Position numbers and translations under genes: made by a program. A DNA stretch of 64,000 bases from Botrimarina mediterranea (lineage in GTDB: Bacteria; Planctomycetota; Planctomycetia; Pirellulales; Lacipirellulaceae): the NCBI RefSeq assembly GCF_007753265.1, contig NZ_CP036349.1:3133363-3197362 (forward strand), in the 5' to 3' direction. Of this stretch, positions 45,854-55,071 are shown piece after piece. Under the pieces are notes generated by a model. That model searched no databases, was not told where the DNA came from, and was given only the letters and a program-made list of their open reading frames with translations. The first letter of the stretch is position 1. Each line of letters begins with the position of its first letter.

Positions 45854-46389
45854 TGCGGGGCATGCCGAAGTAAAAATTCGCGGGCTCAAATCACCTTCCC
45901 GACGATCGCCTTCAACGACCGATACGAGCCCCGAAAAGTGGGTGTCACTTTACACCCGTTTGGTTTGTTTATGCGCGATTTCGGATGCAAACGCGTGACA
46001 ATGCTTGCCAACTGGGTGTAGGCGCAAGTACGTTACCAGCTATTACTTTTAGACACTTTGCGTTCGCTTAGGGTGTCACCCCGCTGGCGTTTTGCAAGAC
46101 CGAACCGGAGGATTCCCGGAGACTGCCCGTGCTTACGGAAGCTCGCCGAGAGTAAGAGTTTAGATCGGATTTGTCTACGCTCTCGTTAGCTACGCTTGGC
46201 GTCCGAAATCATCAAAACGGGAGTAGTGACTACTCCCGTTTTGGGCGCAGCCTGTTCGACTAGGCGAGGCGGGTCTGCTGGACAACGACGAGGTCTGGGC
46301 GGCGTGCCTGCGATCGTTCAACGCCCTGCTGCCGTTCTGCCCGCCGGTCATCGAAGACATTTCCGAGCGACGCCGCAGGCTTACTCTAA
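45854..46389. other. Intergenic region
   Basis: No gene is supported. A short stretch near 46278-46370 reads DNDEVWAACLRSFNALLPF in one plus frame and may be a coding relic. A strong hairpin is listed separately. Confidence 0.35.
46213..46243. terminator. Bidirectional terminator-like hairpin
   Basis: Perfect 14-bp arms CAAAACGGGAGTAG / CTACTCCCGTTTTG with a 3-base loop (TGA). The A-rich base on one side and T-rich base on the other would let it work in both directions. It lies about 150 bp after the end of the GH97 gene. Confidence 0.6.
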
Positions 46390-48387
46390 CTACTCAGCTT
46401 GCAGTGGATGAAGTATCGCAGTGAAACCGCCGCCGCAGGCCAGAGTCAAGCTGAGCTTCGATCTTGCATCAACTGTCATGGTGCGTTGCTTCATTGCATT
46501 AGGCGAGTTGCCAGATGGGTCCCCATCCGTGTAGAGGCGAGCTTCGTACGTCACATTACCAAGGAATGCCAAAGGAAGTTCAACAGTGCGCGCATTCCAG
46601 TCATTCATCCCACCCAAGTACCAAGCGTCTCCCTTACGACGGGCGACGACGAGGTACTTGCCATCCTCGCCTGCTACGAAGCGGGTTTCGTCCCAGGTCG
46701 TGGGGGCGTCAACAAGGAAATCGAAACCGGGCTCGCCTTCGTAGGCTTCTGGTACGTCGGCGACCATCGGCATCGGGTTTAGGTAGACGACATACATCGC
46801 AAGGTGATGGCAGCGTGTCCCTAGCACGACGGGCCGATTGTTCTGCGGTTGGAACTGGCTGCGAGCAACCGCGTTGAAACCACCCAGGTGGTAGTCTGTC
46901 GGCCCCGCCATCGCGCGGGTGTAGGCGATGTTGACGTTGTGCGGCGGCGTGCACGTGTCGCTCCACTTCAGGAACTCGAGGTTCAACGCGCCCTCACGGT
47001 TGAAGAGGTTCGGATACGTGCGGTGCTCGCCGGTCGGCTTCGAGGCGCCGTGGAATTGGATGTGCAACTGGTGCCGAGCCGCCGCCTGGAGGATCTCTTC
47101 TTGGATCGCGATCATCTCTTGATCGTCGCGGTCCATGAAATCAACCATCAAGCCACGGACCCCCCACTGCTCGTAGTTGGCGAACGACTCTTCGAGGTGA
47201 TCATACAGCGACTTCCAGTGCACCCAGAGCCGAATGCCGACGCCCTTCGACTCCGCGTACGCCAGAATCCGCGGCAGATCGAGGTCGTCGCGCGCGACGC
47301 GGGTGTCGGCATCGGGCCGTGGCCAGTTGAAGCCCGGGTCCTCTTGGACGTGCCAAGGCCGGTCGCCATGAACGCTCGACAGCCCGTGATAGGCGATCCC
47401 GTTACGTGCGGCAAAGTCGATGTAACGCCGATTGACCTCGAAGTTGTTGTCGGGGGTCGAGGCCTTGCCGTGTTCGATCTCGCCGTTCCACCACGGGAAC
47501 GTTGTCTTGCCGGGCTCGAGCCAAGCGAAGTCTCCCTCCGCAGGATCGTTGAGCTGCTCAATCAACTGACTCTCGATGAAGCGGCCGGGGTGATCGGCAA
47601 GCATCACGACCCGCCACGGCGAGGAGTGCGGCGCCGTAGCGACGACGCACTGACTAGGCTTGCCCGGCAATGGTGACAAGCGACTCGTAAAGATCGCGTC
47701 GCTCGCGCCCTTCCGCTCGAGGTACATGCCCGCGTAGTCGCGGAGTCGTGCCTCCGTGATCATGACCGAGTCGCCATCTTCGCGCACCGCAAGCAACGGC
47801 ACGCCAAACAGTTGGTCCTCGGGCAAGTCCGACATCGGCAGCCGCCCGTAGAGTCCCTCGTGGGTCGAGGTGAAGTTCGGCAGCGGCAGGTACGTGACGC
47901 TCGGGTCACCCGTGAGCCGAAACTCGGTCTGCTCGGCTTCGACAACAACGTCGGTGAGCTCCGTCTGCTTCGGGAACTCGTAGCGGAAAGCGACGCCGTC
48001 GTTGTAGACGCGGAACGCCAAACGCCAACGGGCTTTGCCTTTCGTGAGAAACTCAAGAGTCGCTGTCGATCCATGGTCTCGGATCGTCCTCGCCTTGCCC
48101 CAGGGCATTGTGGAGGTTGTGTCGAACTTGTCTTGATCGACTTCGACGAGCTCTGCCCCATCGGCAAGCGATCCAATCCATTGGAGTCGCACGTCCAACG
48201 CGGAGGGAGCCACGACTTCGGCGCCGTTGCGCTCGACTGTGTAGCTGACATAGGGCGCCACGTCGGACGTCGTAACGATCGCCGCCACCTTTCCGTCAGG
48301 CGAGTCGATGCGGGTTGTTCGCTCCTCTGCCTGGATCAACGCAGCGAAGGCAAGCAGCAGCAGAGTGGCGGCAGAGCGTGTGATCAC
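46390..48387 (-). CDS. Glycoside hydrolase family 97 (alpha-glucosidase/alpha-galactosidase type)
   Basis: The start is set at GTG 48387 because VITRSAATLLLLAFAALIQA forms a signal peptide; the open frame extends 37 codons into the end of the GH116 gene. 665 residues with the GH97 order: N-terminal beta-sandwich (IDSPDGKVAAIVTTSDVAPY), catalytic barrel (WGVRGLMVDFMDRDDQEMIA, LHIQFHGASKPTGEHRTYPN, REGALNLEFLKW) and C-terminal sheet. GH97 members act on alpha-glucosides or alpha-galactosides by inverting or retaining mechanisms; which one applies here is not decided. It is exported and lies 55 bp after the GH116 gene, as the last gene of the glycan cluster. Confidence 0.87.
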   Translation of the reverse strand: MITRSAATLLLLAFAALIQAEERTTRIDSPDGKVAAIVTTSDVAPYVSYTVERNGAEVVAPSALDVRLQWIGSLADGAELVEVDQDKFDTTSTMPWGKARTIRDHGSTATLEFLTKGKARWRLAFRVYNDGVAFRYEFPKQTELTDVVVEAEQTEFRLTGDPSVTYLPLPNFTSTHEGLYGRLPMSDLPEDQLFGVPLLAVREDGDSVMITEARLRDYAGMYLERKGASDAIFTSRLSPLPGKPSQCVVATAPHSSPWRVVMLADHPGRFIESQLIEQLNDPAEGDFAWLEPGKTTFPWWNGEIEHGKASTPDNNFEVNRRYIDFAARNGIAYHGLSSVHGDRPWHVQEDPGFNWPRPDADTRVARDDLDLPRILAYAESKGVGIRLWVHWKSLYDHLEESFANYEQWGVRGLMVDFMDRDDQEMIAIQEEILQAAARHQLHIQFHGASKPTGEHRTYPNLFNREGALNLEFLKWSDTCTPPHNVNIAYTRAMAGPTDYHLGGFNAVARSQFQPQNNRPVVLGTRCHHLAMYVVYLNPMPMVADVPEAYEGEPGFDFLVDAPTTWDETRFVAGEDGKYLVVARRKGDAWYLGGMNDWNARTVELPLAFLGNVTYEARLYTDGDPSGNSPNAMKQRTMTVDARSKLSLTLACGGGFTAILHPLQAE

Positions 48388-48442
48388 AGTGTCAGTCGTG
48401 CGAGAGGATTGGGGATAGTGATTGAGACGACGCGGGATTGCT

Positions 48443-51400
48443 CTAGGCGATCCTGACTCGCACGGCGAGCTTCTCGCCTGATGAGACGATCGCCTCATCG
48501 ACGAATCGCAGTTCGATTTGACCGTCTCGAGTGTCCGTCACGGCGAGTTCCATCGTGTTGCCTCCCACGGCGACTTCGGCCTTAGCCGGCAACGTTCCTT
48601 CTGAAATCGCAAGACGCAGCGTTGTTAGGTGGACTTCGCCCGAAGCAACTTGTACCTCGGCGCTGATCTCTCCTTCGGATCGCTTCTGCTCGTAAGTCCC
48701 CCAACCCTCCGCGGTTGTGAACACGCTGCGGAAGTTGCCTGCTTCGATGCGGGGTGCGAAGCCGAGCGTTCCCTTGGAGTTGTGGTGCTCGAAGCCACTG
48801 AGGCTCGTGATGAGTCCCCAGCTCGCCAGCGACCGCGCGTAGTGATCGCCGCATTCGATTTCGTTGAAGGGGTTGCGCTTCGACGGGTGGTACCGGTCGT
48901 GCGCTGCCCGGCACAATGCCAACGCCTCGGTCACCATGCCCTCCCAGGCCATGTGGTTGGCGACCTGGTACTCGATGCCGGTCCAGACCTCGTCGCAGTA
49001 ACGCGTCGCCGGCGGGCCGGGTCGCTTGCTCTTCGGCCAGGTGCAAGTTAAGAGGCCCGCCTCGCCGGGGAAAGCGAACCACCGTTCGGGCGCATGTCGC
49101 TTGTTCTGCGCGTCGATGTCGGGCGTCCAGCAGTACCTCCAGATCGATTCCAGCGCCTTGCGGACCGTCTCTTTCGAGTAGACGTAGCCGAGACCTAACT
49201 GGTGGGCCCACCCTTGGCCGAAGAGCTGGTCGGCGAGGCAGCCGTCGGCGTATTGCCAGTGCGGATGCTTTTGCACGTCGACGTCCTGCACAAAGTACTC
49301 GCCGTTGAACAATCGCTCTTCGGTAATTTTGCTGCCCGACGCGAATATCTTGGCGCATTGCGCTGCGAAATCTTTGTCTCCAACCTCACGGGCCATCTCT
49401 TCCGCGGCTCGCAACGCGGCCAGGTAGAGCGACCCGACCATCGTATTGGCGCCGTAGTAATCCTGGTCATAGGTTTGATGCTGCCGGCCTTCAAGCAGGC
49501 CGTCGGCGTTGCTGTCCTCCGCGATGAGGAACTCCATCGCCTTGCGGATACGCGGCCAGAACTGCATCAAGAAGGAGTCGTCCGGCGCGCACTGGTGCTC
49601 GCGGTACGCCTTGAGGACGTAGCCCGCCTGCGAGTCGCCCGCCCACTGCGGCCACCCCTCGCCGCGGAATCCGATCGAACCGGTCTCGGCGTTGAACCCC
49701 GCCTCGGGTTCGAAGTCTTGCATCGAACGGACCGAACGCTCCAGTTCAGGAAACAGCCGCGCCATCGCATGCTCGTAGTTCCAAACATGCCCGCAGGTCC
49801 CATGGCAACTGCCGACGCCTTCCCAAGCCCAGAACCGTCCATTCGCCCACCACTGGCATGTGTTCGTCGCCAGGTTGCTGAGCGTCGAACCGATCCGGTC
49901 GAGTAGCCAGTAGGGCAGGGTGGTGTCGTAGAACGTGTCGTGCCATTGCTTCGTTGTCCCGACTAAACGATCGAAGTCGTCCGCCACGTACCGCACCACG
50001 TCGAGCACGCTGCGGAACCGCGTCGCGTACGCGTTGCCGACCCACTTGCCGGCGTTGTAGAGGTTCGGCATCCGCCACGCGACAACGAAGGTCGCCGTCG
50101 CGCTTTCGCCCGGCGCCAGCTCGAACGACGTGCCGACCGCGCCGACGAGACGGGCATCGAGCGATCGCCGCGCATCGGATGTGCCATCACCAGACCTATC
50201 GGCGGCGACGGCGGCGAAGTCTTCGCGCCCAATGTCAACGCTCGCGGTCGCGTCGCCGTCGCCGTCGCCAAGCAGAGCCAGCGCCATGCCGCCGAAGTCC
50301 GGCCGGCGCCGCAGCGGCGCCGAGCGCTCCGCCATCGGTCCGTCGCGGAACTCGATCTGGTCGACATTGACGTGCCCCCATGGCCCACCTACCGCGTCGA
50401 CAATCTCGATCCGAGCCTGCTGACCGACGAAATCGCTAACGTTCCAATTCTGCACCGACAGCAGTTCGCTGTTGGCCCCGGTCGCCGTCCTCACCACTTC
50501 GTCTTGGACGATGAGGTTGATGCACGTGGTCGTCGGGAATGCCCCGCCGCCGATCAGGAAACCGATCCACGGCTTCTCGATCGTGAACTCCGGCGAGGTC
50601 AGCTTGCCGCGGGCGTCATCGCCGCCGACAAAGCTGTTCGCCAGGCCTTCGCCCTGGTGCCCCGCGACGACGTTCTGATGGGGCAGCGGTCCCTTGGTGG
50701 GCCGCTTGCCGAACGCCTCGCCTTCGACCTTCCAATCGCCATAGCCAATCGCTTCGAAGTCGGCGAACACCACCGGCGGCTCCACCGGCTCCTCGGTGTG
50801 TTCCAGCTCCTCAACGGACCCAATCACGGCCGTGAAGGCGTCGTCCCGTCGGACGCGGTTGCGTCGCTCCGCCTGCCCGACAAACTGTCCGGCGCCGTCG
50901 TAGAGTGTGGCGTTCTCTAGCCAGCTGGAGATCGTCGCCTCGGTACGCGCCTCGCCCTTATTGGTGAGCGTGTAACGGAGGATCGTGACCGGCAGGCCCG
51001 AGTCGGCGGCGTTCAGTGGTATGAACGGCGAACAGGCTTCTAGCGAGACCGCAACGTCCGAGTCGGCGTCGGCAAAATCGACCTTGGCGATCGGATACTC
51101 GCCGCAGAACTTGACGCTCGAGAACCCTTCGCTGTCGAGCGTGCGCGTCTGTGTCTTGCCGCCAGACGTTGTGCGGAGCACGGCGCCTTGCGCAATGTTC
51201 GGGGCGGGGACGAATCCCTTCGAGCGATACGCCAGTTGGTCGGCCGTCCGGCCGACCTTGTAGTTGATGCCGCCGGGGCCGGTGTCCTGCGTTGTGTTGA
51301 AGATCCCCCAGTAAATCAGCCGGCCGTCGCCCGTCAGATAGAGCTGCCCCGCCGCTACGCCGCCGATTGGCATGCCGATCGTCTTGAGGTCGTCGCCGGA

Positions 51401-51655
51401 GAACCACGTCGACCCGCCGCGCTCGTAGAGCGACGAGACCCACTCTTTCGAGAGGCCCTTGTCCACCGGCACGTGATGGTCCGGATGAAGACCGTCTCGG
51501 CTGGTCGCCCCAGCCGCGTAGCCGAACGACGGCAGCATCGCCATCCCCGCGCCGAGGCCAAGGCTCTGGACGAACTGGCGGCGGTCGATTCCCTGGCGGA
51601 GGGGGGGGACCGTCTCGCTCTTGCGCTCGGAAGGGGATGTCGGTTTCATCGTCAT
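48443..51655 (-). CDS. GH116-family glucosidase (GBA2-type) with inserted beta-sandwich domain, Tat-exported
   Basis: 1070 residues. The N-terminus has a twin-arginine signal (DRRQFVQSLGLGAGMAMLPS). GH116 parts are GDDLKTIGMPIGGVAAGQLY and GRLIYWGIFN near residues 88-120, and an (alpha/alpha)6-type catalytic part from about residue 580: ANGRFWAWEGVGSCHGTCGH, VWNYEHAMARLFPELE (Glu of WNYE is the nucleophile candidate), DSNADGLLEGRQHQTYDQDY. Between about residues 297 and 438 there is an extra domain (FADFEAIGYGDWKVEGEAFG, IEKPWIGFLIGGGAFPTTTC, GPWGHVNVDQIEF) like the beta-sandwich of GH32-associated proteins. The family cleaves beta-glucosides; the substrate here is unknown. Confidence 0.87.
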   Translation of the reverse strand: MTMKPTSPSERKSETVPPLRQGIDRRQFVQSLGLGAGMAMLPSFGYAAGATSRDGLHPDHHVPVDKGLSKEWVSSLYERGGSTWFSGDDLKTIGMPIGGVAAGQLYLTGDGRLIYWGIFNTTQDTGPGGINYKVGRTADQLAYRSKGFVPAPNIAQGAVLRTTSGGKTQTRTLDSEGFSSVKFCGEYPIAKVDFADADSDVAVSLEACSPFIPLNAADSGLPVTILRYTLTNKGEARTEATISSWLENATLYDGAGQFVGQAERRNRVRRDDAFTAVIGSVEELEHTEEPVEPPVVFADFEAIGYGDWKVEGEAFGKRPTKGPLPHQNVVAGHQGEGLANSFVGGDDARGKLTSPEFTIEKPWIGFLIGGGAFPTTTCINLIVQDEVVRTATGANSELLSVQNWNVSDFVGQQARIEIVDAVGGPWGHVNVDQIEFRDGPMAERSAPLRRRPDFGGMALALLGDGDGDATASVDIGREDFAAVAADRSGDGTSDARRSLDARLVGAVGTSFELAPGESATATFVVAWRMPNLYNAGKWVGNAYATRFRSVLDVVRYVADDFDRLVGTTKQWHDTFYDTTLPYWLLDRIGSTLSNLATNTCQWWANGRFWAWEGVGSCHGTCGHVWNYEHAMARLFPELERSVRSMQDFEPEAGFNAETGSIGFRGEGWPQWAGDSQAGYVLKAYREHQCAPDDSFLMQFWPRIRKAMEFLIAEDSNADGLLEGRQHQTYDQDYYGANTMVGSLYLAALRAAEEMAREVGDKDFAAQCAKIFASGSKITEERLFNGEYFVQDVDVQKHPHWQYADGCLADQLFGQGWAHQLGLGYVYSKETVRKALESIWRYCWTPDIDAQNKRHAPERWFAFPGEAGLLTCTWPKSKRPGPPATRYCDEVWTGIEYQVANHMAWEGMVTEALALCRAAHDRYHPSKRNPFNEIECGDHYARSLASWGLITSLSGFEHHNSKGTLGFAPRIEAGNFRSVFTTAEGWGTYEQKRSEGEISAEVQVASGEVHLTTLRLAISEGTLPAKAEVAVGGNTMELAVTDTRDGQIELRFVDEAIVSSGEKLAVRVRIA

Positions 51656-51697
51656 CGAAGCGATAGGGGTCGAAGAGTACGAAAGAAGAGGATGCCG

Positions 51698-52747
51698 CTA
51701 TGGCGTTGTCGGAGCGGCTTGTGTCGGAGTTTCGTCCAGTGGGTCGACCGAGAAGCAGAACTCCTCACCTTGTCGGAACGGCGAGACCATCTCGAAGTTC
51801 TCGAACGCGATGCCGCCCGGGATCGGCGCCTGACTCGCCCAGTAGGCGAAGCGGCCGTTCACAAGCACTTCGAGCTCCGCGGCCGGATCGGCAACCCGCC
51901 AGCTCTGCCGTGCCCTCAGCCCCTGGTAACGCCAGTGACCTCTCGTCCCGGGGGCGAGCGGCGCGTCTTGCGGCGACGCCTCGTCCGGGGTCACGGAGGC
52001 CAACGCCGCGCCGTTCGCGGTGCGTTTCAGCTCTTGGAGCGGGAAACGCGCATGCGGCGTGAACCCGTCGCCGCGGTAGTCGGGCCAAAGGCCGCCCGCT
52101 TCCACGACGCGTTCGGCTAGGTGCAATTCACGCACCCGGGCGTAGTTGCCCATCGTCGCGGTCGCAATACATTTGGAGAGTGGTCGCGAGTCCTCGTGCG
52201 CGAACAACGCAACGCCAACGGCATGCGGCTGATCTTCGCGGAAGGTCAGCCGTGCGTAGACATGCGCGCCATTCAGGAATCGCTCGACCTGGATGAACAC
52301 TTGCAGGTGTGAAACGCCATCGACTTGATTCACAACGCCCGTCGCCGGCGCCGCGTCGTCGCGAGGCGTGGCGTCGACCGGATCGTTGACGCTCCAAAAC
52401 CGCTTGCCGCGCTGCTGATCAAGCTCGCTGAACTCGAGCTCGGATAGCCCCCGCGCTTCTTGTCCCTGTGGGACCGGCTCGATGGCGATGTAGTTGATGA
52501 CGTGTCGATCACGATCGCCCAGGTAAGGGGCGTAAACCCGCAGCAGCCCGCGCGGGCCGGGCAGGGGAGCGATTCCGACCCTCAGGCCATCGCGGTGGCC
52601 CCAAACGGGCGTCTCTTCCGCCCCGCCGCTCGGTCGCACCCAGATGGCGTCATCCGTGGCGGATGACTCTCCTGCCGCCACTGGTGAGCTCACCAACGCG
52701 ACGACGGCAAACGCCGCCATGATCGCCCAACCACTCCGCTGCCGCAC
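51698..52747 (-). CDS. Secreted hypothetical protein in glycan cluster
   Basis: The start is set at GTG 52747 because GGAGG lies 5-6 bases upstream and the following residues (VRQRSGWAIMAAFAVVALVS to AAG) form a signal peptide; the open frame begins at 52804. About 349 residues. The body is rich in beta strands (PVWGHRDGLRVGIAPLPGPR, LLRVYAPYLGDRDRHVINYI, VYARLTFREDQPHAVGVALF) and contains a conserved-looking ATMGNYARVRELHL. No family is recognised, but related planctomycete proteins occur near DUF2961 glycosidases. It could be a glycan-binding protein or a divergent hydrolase. It sits between the GH172 and GH116 genes. Confidence 0.75.
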   Translation of the reverse strand: MRQRSGWAIMAAFAVVALVSSPVAAGESSATDDAIWVRPSGGAEETPVWGHRDGLRVGIAPLPGPRGLLRVYAPYLGDRDRHVINYIAIEPVPQGQEARGLSELEFSELDQQRGKRFWSVNDPVDATPRDDAAPATGVVNQVDGVSHLQVFIQVERFLNGAHVYARLTFREDQPHAVGVALFAHEDSRPLSKCIATATMGNYARVRELHLAERVVEAGGLWPDYRGDGFTPHARFPLQELKRTANGAALASVTPDEASPQDAPLAPGTRGHWRYQGLRARQSWRVADPAAELEVLVNGRFAYWASQAPIPGGIAFENFEMVSPFRQGEEFCFSVDPLDETPTQAAPTTP

Positions 52748-52840
52748 CGCTACCTCCGCTGTAGATATTTCGCGCGGCGTGACGGGCACGCCGACTGCCG
52801 ACACGCCGCGCGAGTAAGACGCTATCGACGGCTCGACGGA

Positions 52841-54937
52841 TCAGTCGGCCGATTCGACCTTCAAGTAGTCGAGCCCGAACATCCACCGCGGGATCGCGTT
52901 CGGGTTGGCGCCGACGATCTCAACCGTCAACTCGTTGACGCCGTCCTTGAGGTCGAACTCGCCCAGCACTTCCGGCGTGTGGCCGACCGTTTCGGCGTAG
53001 CGGTCGAGCGTGCGGGCCGGCTTGCCGTTGACGCTCAGCTTGACGATCCCGTAGTCGGGCGCCTTCGTGATGCCGGCGGTGACCTTCTGCTTGCCGGCCT
53101 TCTCGGCGTCGAACTCGAGGACGAGCTTGTCACCGGCATCGCCGTCCATCCACCAGAGCTGCTGCTCGTTACTCCAGCCGAAACCGCCGGCCTGCGGTTC
53201 GACTTTGCCCCCGCTCTTCTTGGCGACGTTGAGGTCTTCCCCCTCGATGGCCCCCTCGACGCGAAACGCCGGGGCGACGTCCGTCTTGATGCGAGCGACA
53301 GGCAGGGCCGCGTCCTTCGGCGCCGGCTCGACGTTGCTCTCGGCGCCCGGGCGGGCGTACCAGAACGTCGTCGGGGCGTAGTTCATCTTCGTGTCGGCCC
53401 AGTGCCAGATTTCCATATCGAACTTCAGCGACTTCTTGAACGGAATCGCATCGAGCGAACGGTAGCGGCTGTTGGTGGAGTAGCCGCCAACGAGGTTGCC
53501 GCCGCCTTCCGGCTGGGCGTGGAACGGCGCGGTGAAGAACTCGGGACGGCACCAGGCGTAGCCGTAGTAGTCTTCGGTGCCGGTGCCGAAGTGCGACGGG
53601 AACGACTCGCCATCGACGTAGACCTTCTCGTCACCCTCGCCCCACCAAGCGGCGGCGCCGTTGCACAGCGTCAGCGTGTCGCCGACGTAAACGCCCTTGC
53701 CATCGGCGGTGACGTAGTTCACGTCGAAGGCGTTCTCGCCGTCCATCTCCTTGTCGCCGCGCGTCGCGACGTCGGTGTACTGTCGCCACGTCGAATGGAA
53801 GTGCATCGAGCGGTCGTCCCAGTCCCAGTCGCTGTGCTGGACTTCCGCCGACACGACCTTGACCGGTTGGTCGCCGACGTTGTGCAGCGTGATGACGGCC
53901 TCCTTCTCGAAGGGCATCACCCACTTGCAATAGATTGTGCCGTCCTTCTCGGCGCCCGTGTACCAGGTCTTGAACTCACGCACTTTGTAGCCCATGCCGC
54001 TGAAGTCGCCGACCGGCGCCCAGACGGTCGGTTCGCCGTCGAACTTGATCTCAAGAACGGTCGAACGCAGGGCCTGCTCGATGTCCTCGGCGTCGAGCTT
54101 CAGACGCATCGAGCGGATGGCGCCGGGGCCGCTGATCGTCAGCGATTCGAGCGAGCTGTTCGGGGCGATCTCGCCGTCGGCCTCCACGACTTCCAGGCTA
54201 GACTCCTCGATCTTCGCGGCCTCGAGCTTCTTGTTGGCTTCATCGACCTTGCCCTTGGCCGACTCGAGGCGATCCATCGTGAAAGATTCCACCTCGACGT
54301 CCGTGTCGTAGGTGCGGTAGTTGATCTGGTAGTACAGGGCCTCGCCCTTGCGGGCGCCGCGATCGACAGGGACGTCGGTCGAGTAGGTCACCTTGCAGTG
54401 CTTGGCGTAGGGGATCGGCAGGTAGAGGTTGTGGCCACGCTGGGCGTACTCGGTCTGCGGCGAGACGCCTTGCGAGATCGGACCGCCGGCCAAGAGTCCC
54501 TGGTCGATCACTTCCTGGGCCGAGCCCTCGATCGCCGGCTTCTCATCGCCGTCGATGTAGACACGCAGCGTGCCGTTGCTGAACGGGCCGCCCTCCGGGC
54601 CGTGCCACGTCGCCCAGAACCGCACCAACGCGCCGGGGCCGTCCTCGTCGTGCAGAACGTACTCCTTGCGGCCGTCCTTCTCCTCGATCCGGACAAACTG
54701 GCTGCGGTCCCAGTTGGCGTACCACGTGTCCTCGTCGTCGGGCGAAGTCGAGTCGCGGTCGTAGCTGCTCGACTGAGCGCACGTGTAGCTCGGCGCCGGG
54801 AAGCGGGCCAGCGCGTCGCGATCGGTCATCTCGCTCAGCAGCGAGGTGAGGCTCACCTTCTCGGCGGCGAACGCCGGGGCGACGATCGCGGCGACCACGC
54901 CCGTCAGCAACAGGTGTTTGAAAGCTTTAAGCATCAT
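52841..54937 (-). CDS. DUF2961/GH172-family glycosidase
   Basis: 698 residues. A signal peptide (MMLKAFKHLLLTGVVAAIVA) is followed by the DUF2961 core: RFPAPSYTCAQSSSYDRDS, DEDTWYANWDRSQFVRIE, EDGPGALVRFWATW, NGTLRVYIDGD, IPYAKHCKVTYS, and the later FGTGTEDYYGYAWC. GH172 enzymes act on alpha-D-fructofuranosides or alpha-D-arabinofuranosides. The C-terminal third (ARIKTDVAPAFRVEGAIEGE to the end) adds a second beta-rich domain. The gene lies 134 bp after the isomerase gene and before the unknown secreted protein. Likely an exported enzyme that trims a glycan for the pathway. Confidence 0.88.
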   Translation of the reverse strand: MMLKAFKHLLLTGVVAAIVAPAFAAEKVSLTSLLSEMTDRDALARFPAPSYTCAQSSSYDRDSTSPDDEDTWYANWDRSQFVRIEEKDGRKEYVLHDEDGPGALVRFWATWHGPEGGPFSNGTLRVYIDGDEKPAIEGSAQEVIDQGLLAGGPISQGVSPQTEYAQRGHNLYLPIPYAKHCKVTYSTDVPVDRGARKGEALYYQINYRTYDTDVEVESFTMDRLESAKGKVDEANKKLEAAKIEESSLEVVEADGEIAPNSSLESLTISGPGAIRSMRLKLDAEDIEQALRSTVLEIKFDGEPTVWAPVGDFSGMGYKVREFKTWYTGAEKDGTIYCKWVMPFEKEAVITLHNVGDQPVKVVSAEVQHSDWDWDDRSMHFHSTWRQYTDVATRGDKEMDGENAFDVNYVTADGKGVYVGDTLTLCNGAAAWWGEGDEKVYVDGESFPSHFGTGTEDYYGYAWCRPEFFTAPFHAQPEGGGNLVGGYSTNSRYRSLDAIPFKKSLKFDMEIWHWADTKMNYAPTTFWYARPGAESNVEPAPKDAALPVARIKTDVAPAFRVEGAIEGEDLNVAKKSGGKVEPQAGGFGWSNEQQLWWMDGDAGDKLVLEFDAEKAGKQKVTAGITKAPDYGIVKLSVNGKPARTLDRYAETVGHTPEVLGEFDLKDGVNELTVEIVGANPNAIPRWMFGLDYLKVESAD

Positions 54938-55071
54938 GGATGTCCCGCCTGTGGGTTGAGCTTGGTTTTCGGATAGAGGGCGCCTCGGGGCGCCGCCTGA
55001 TACTTGGTTCGTTCCCAGCGAACGCGCGCCCTGAAACCAGGACCGAATTATCGCATAGGTGGTGGCTAAAA

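Noticed and set aside
52979-54976. 665-residue open frame on the plus strand
   Set aside because: It lies opposite the DUF2961/GH172 gene. Its Arg/Leu/Val-rich composition is the usual shadow of high-GC coding DNA.
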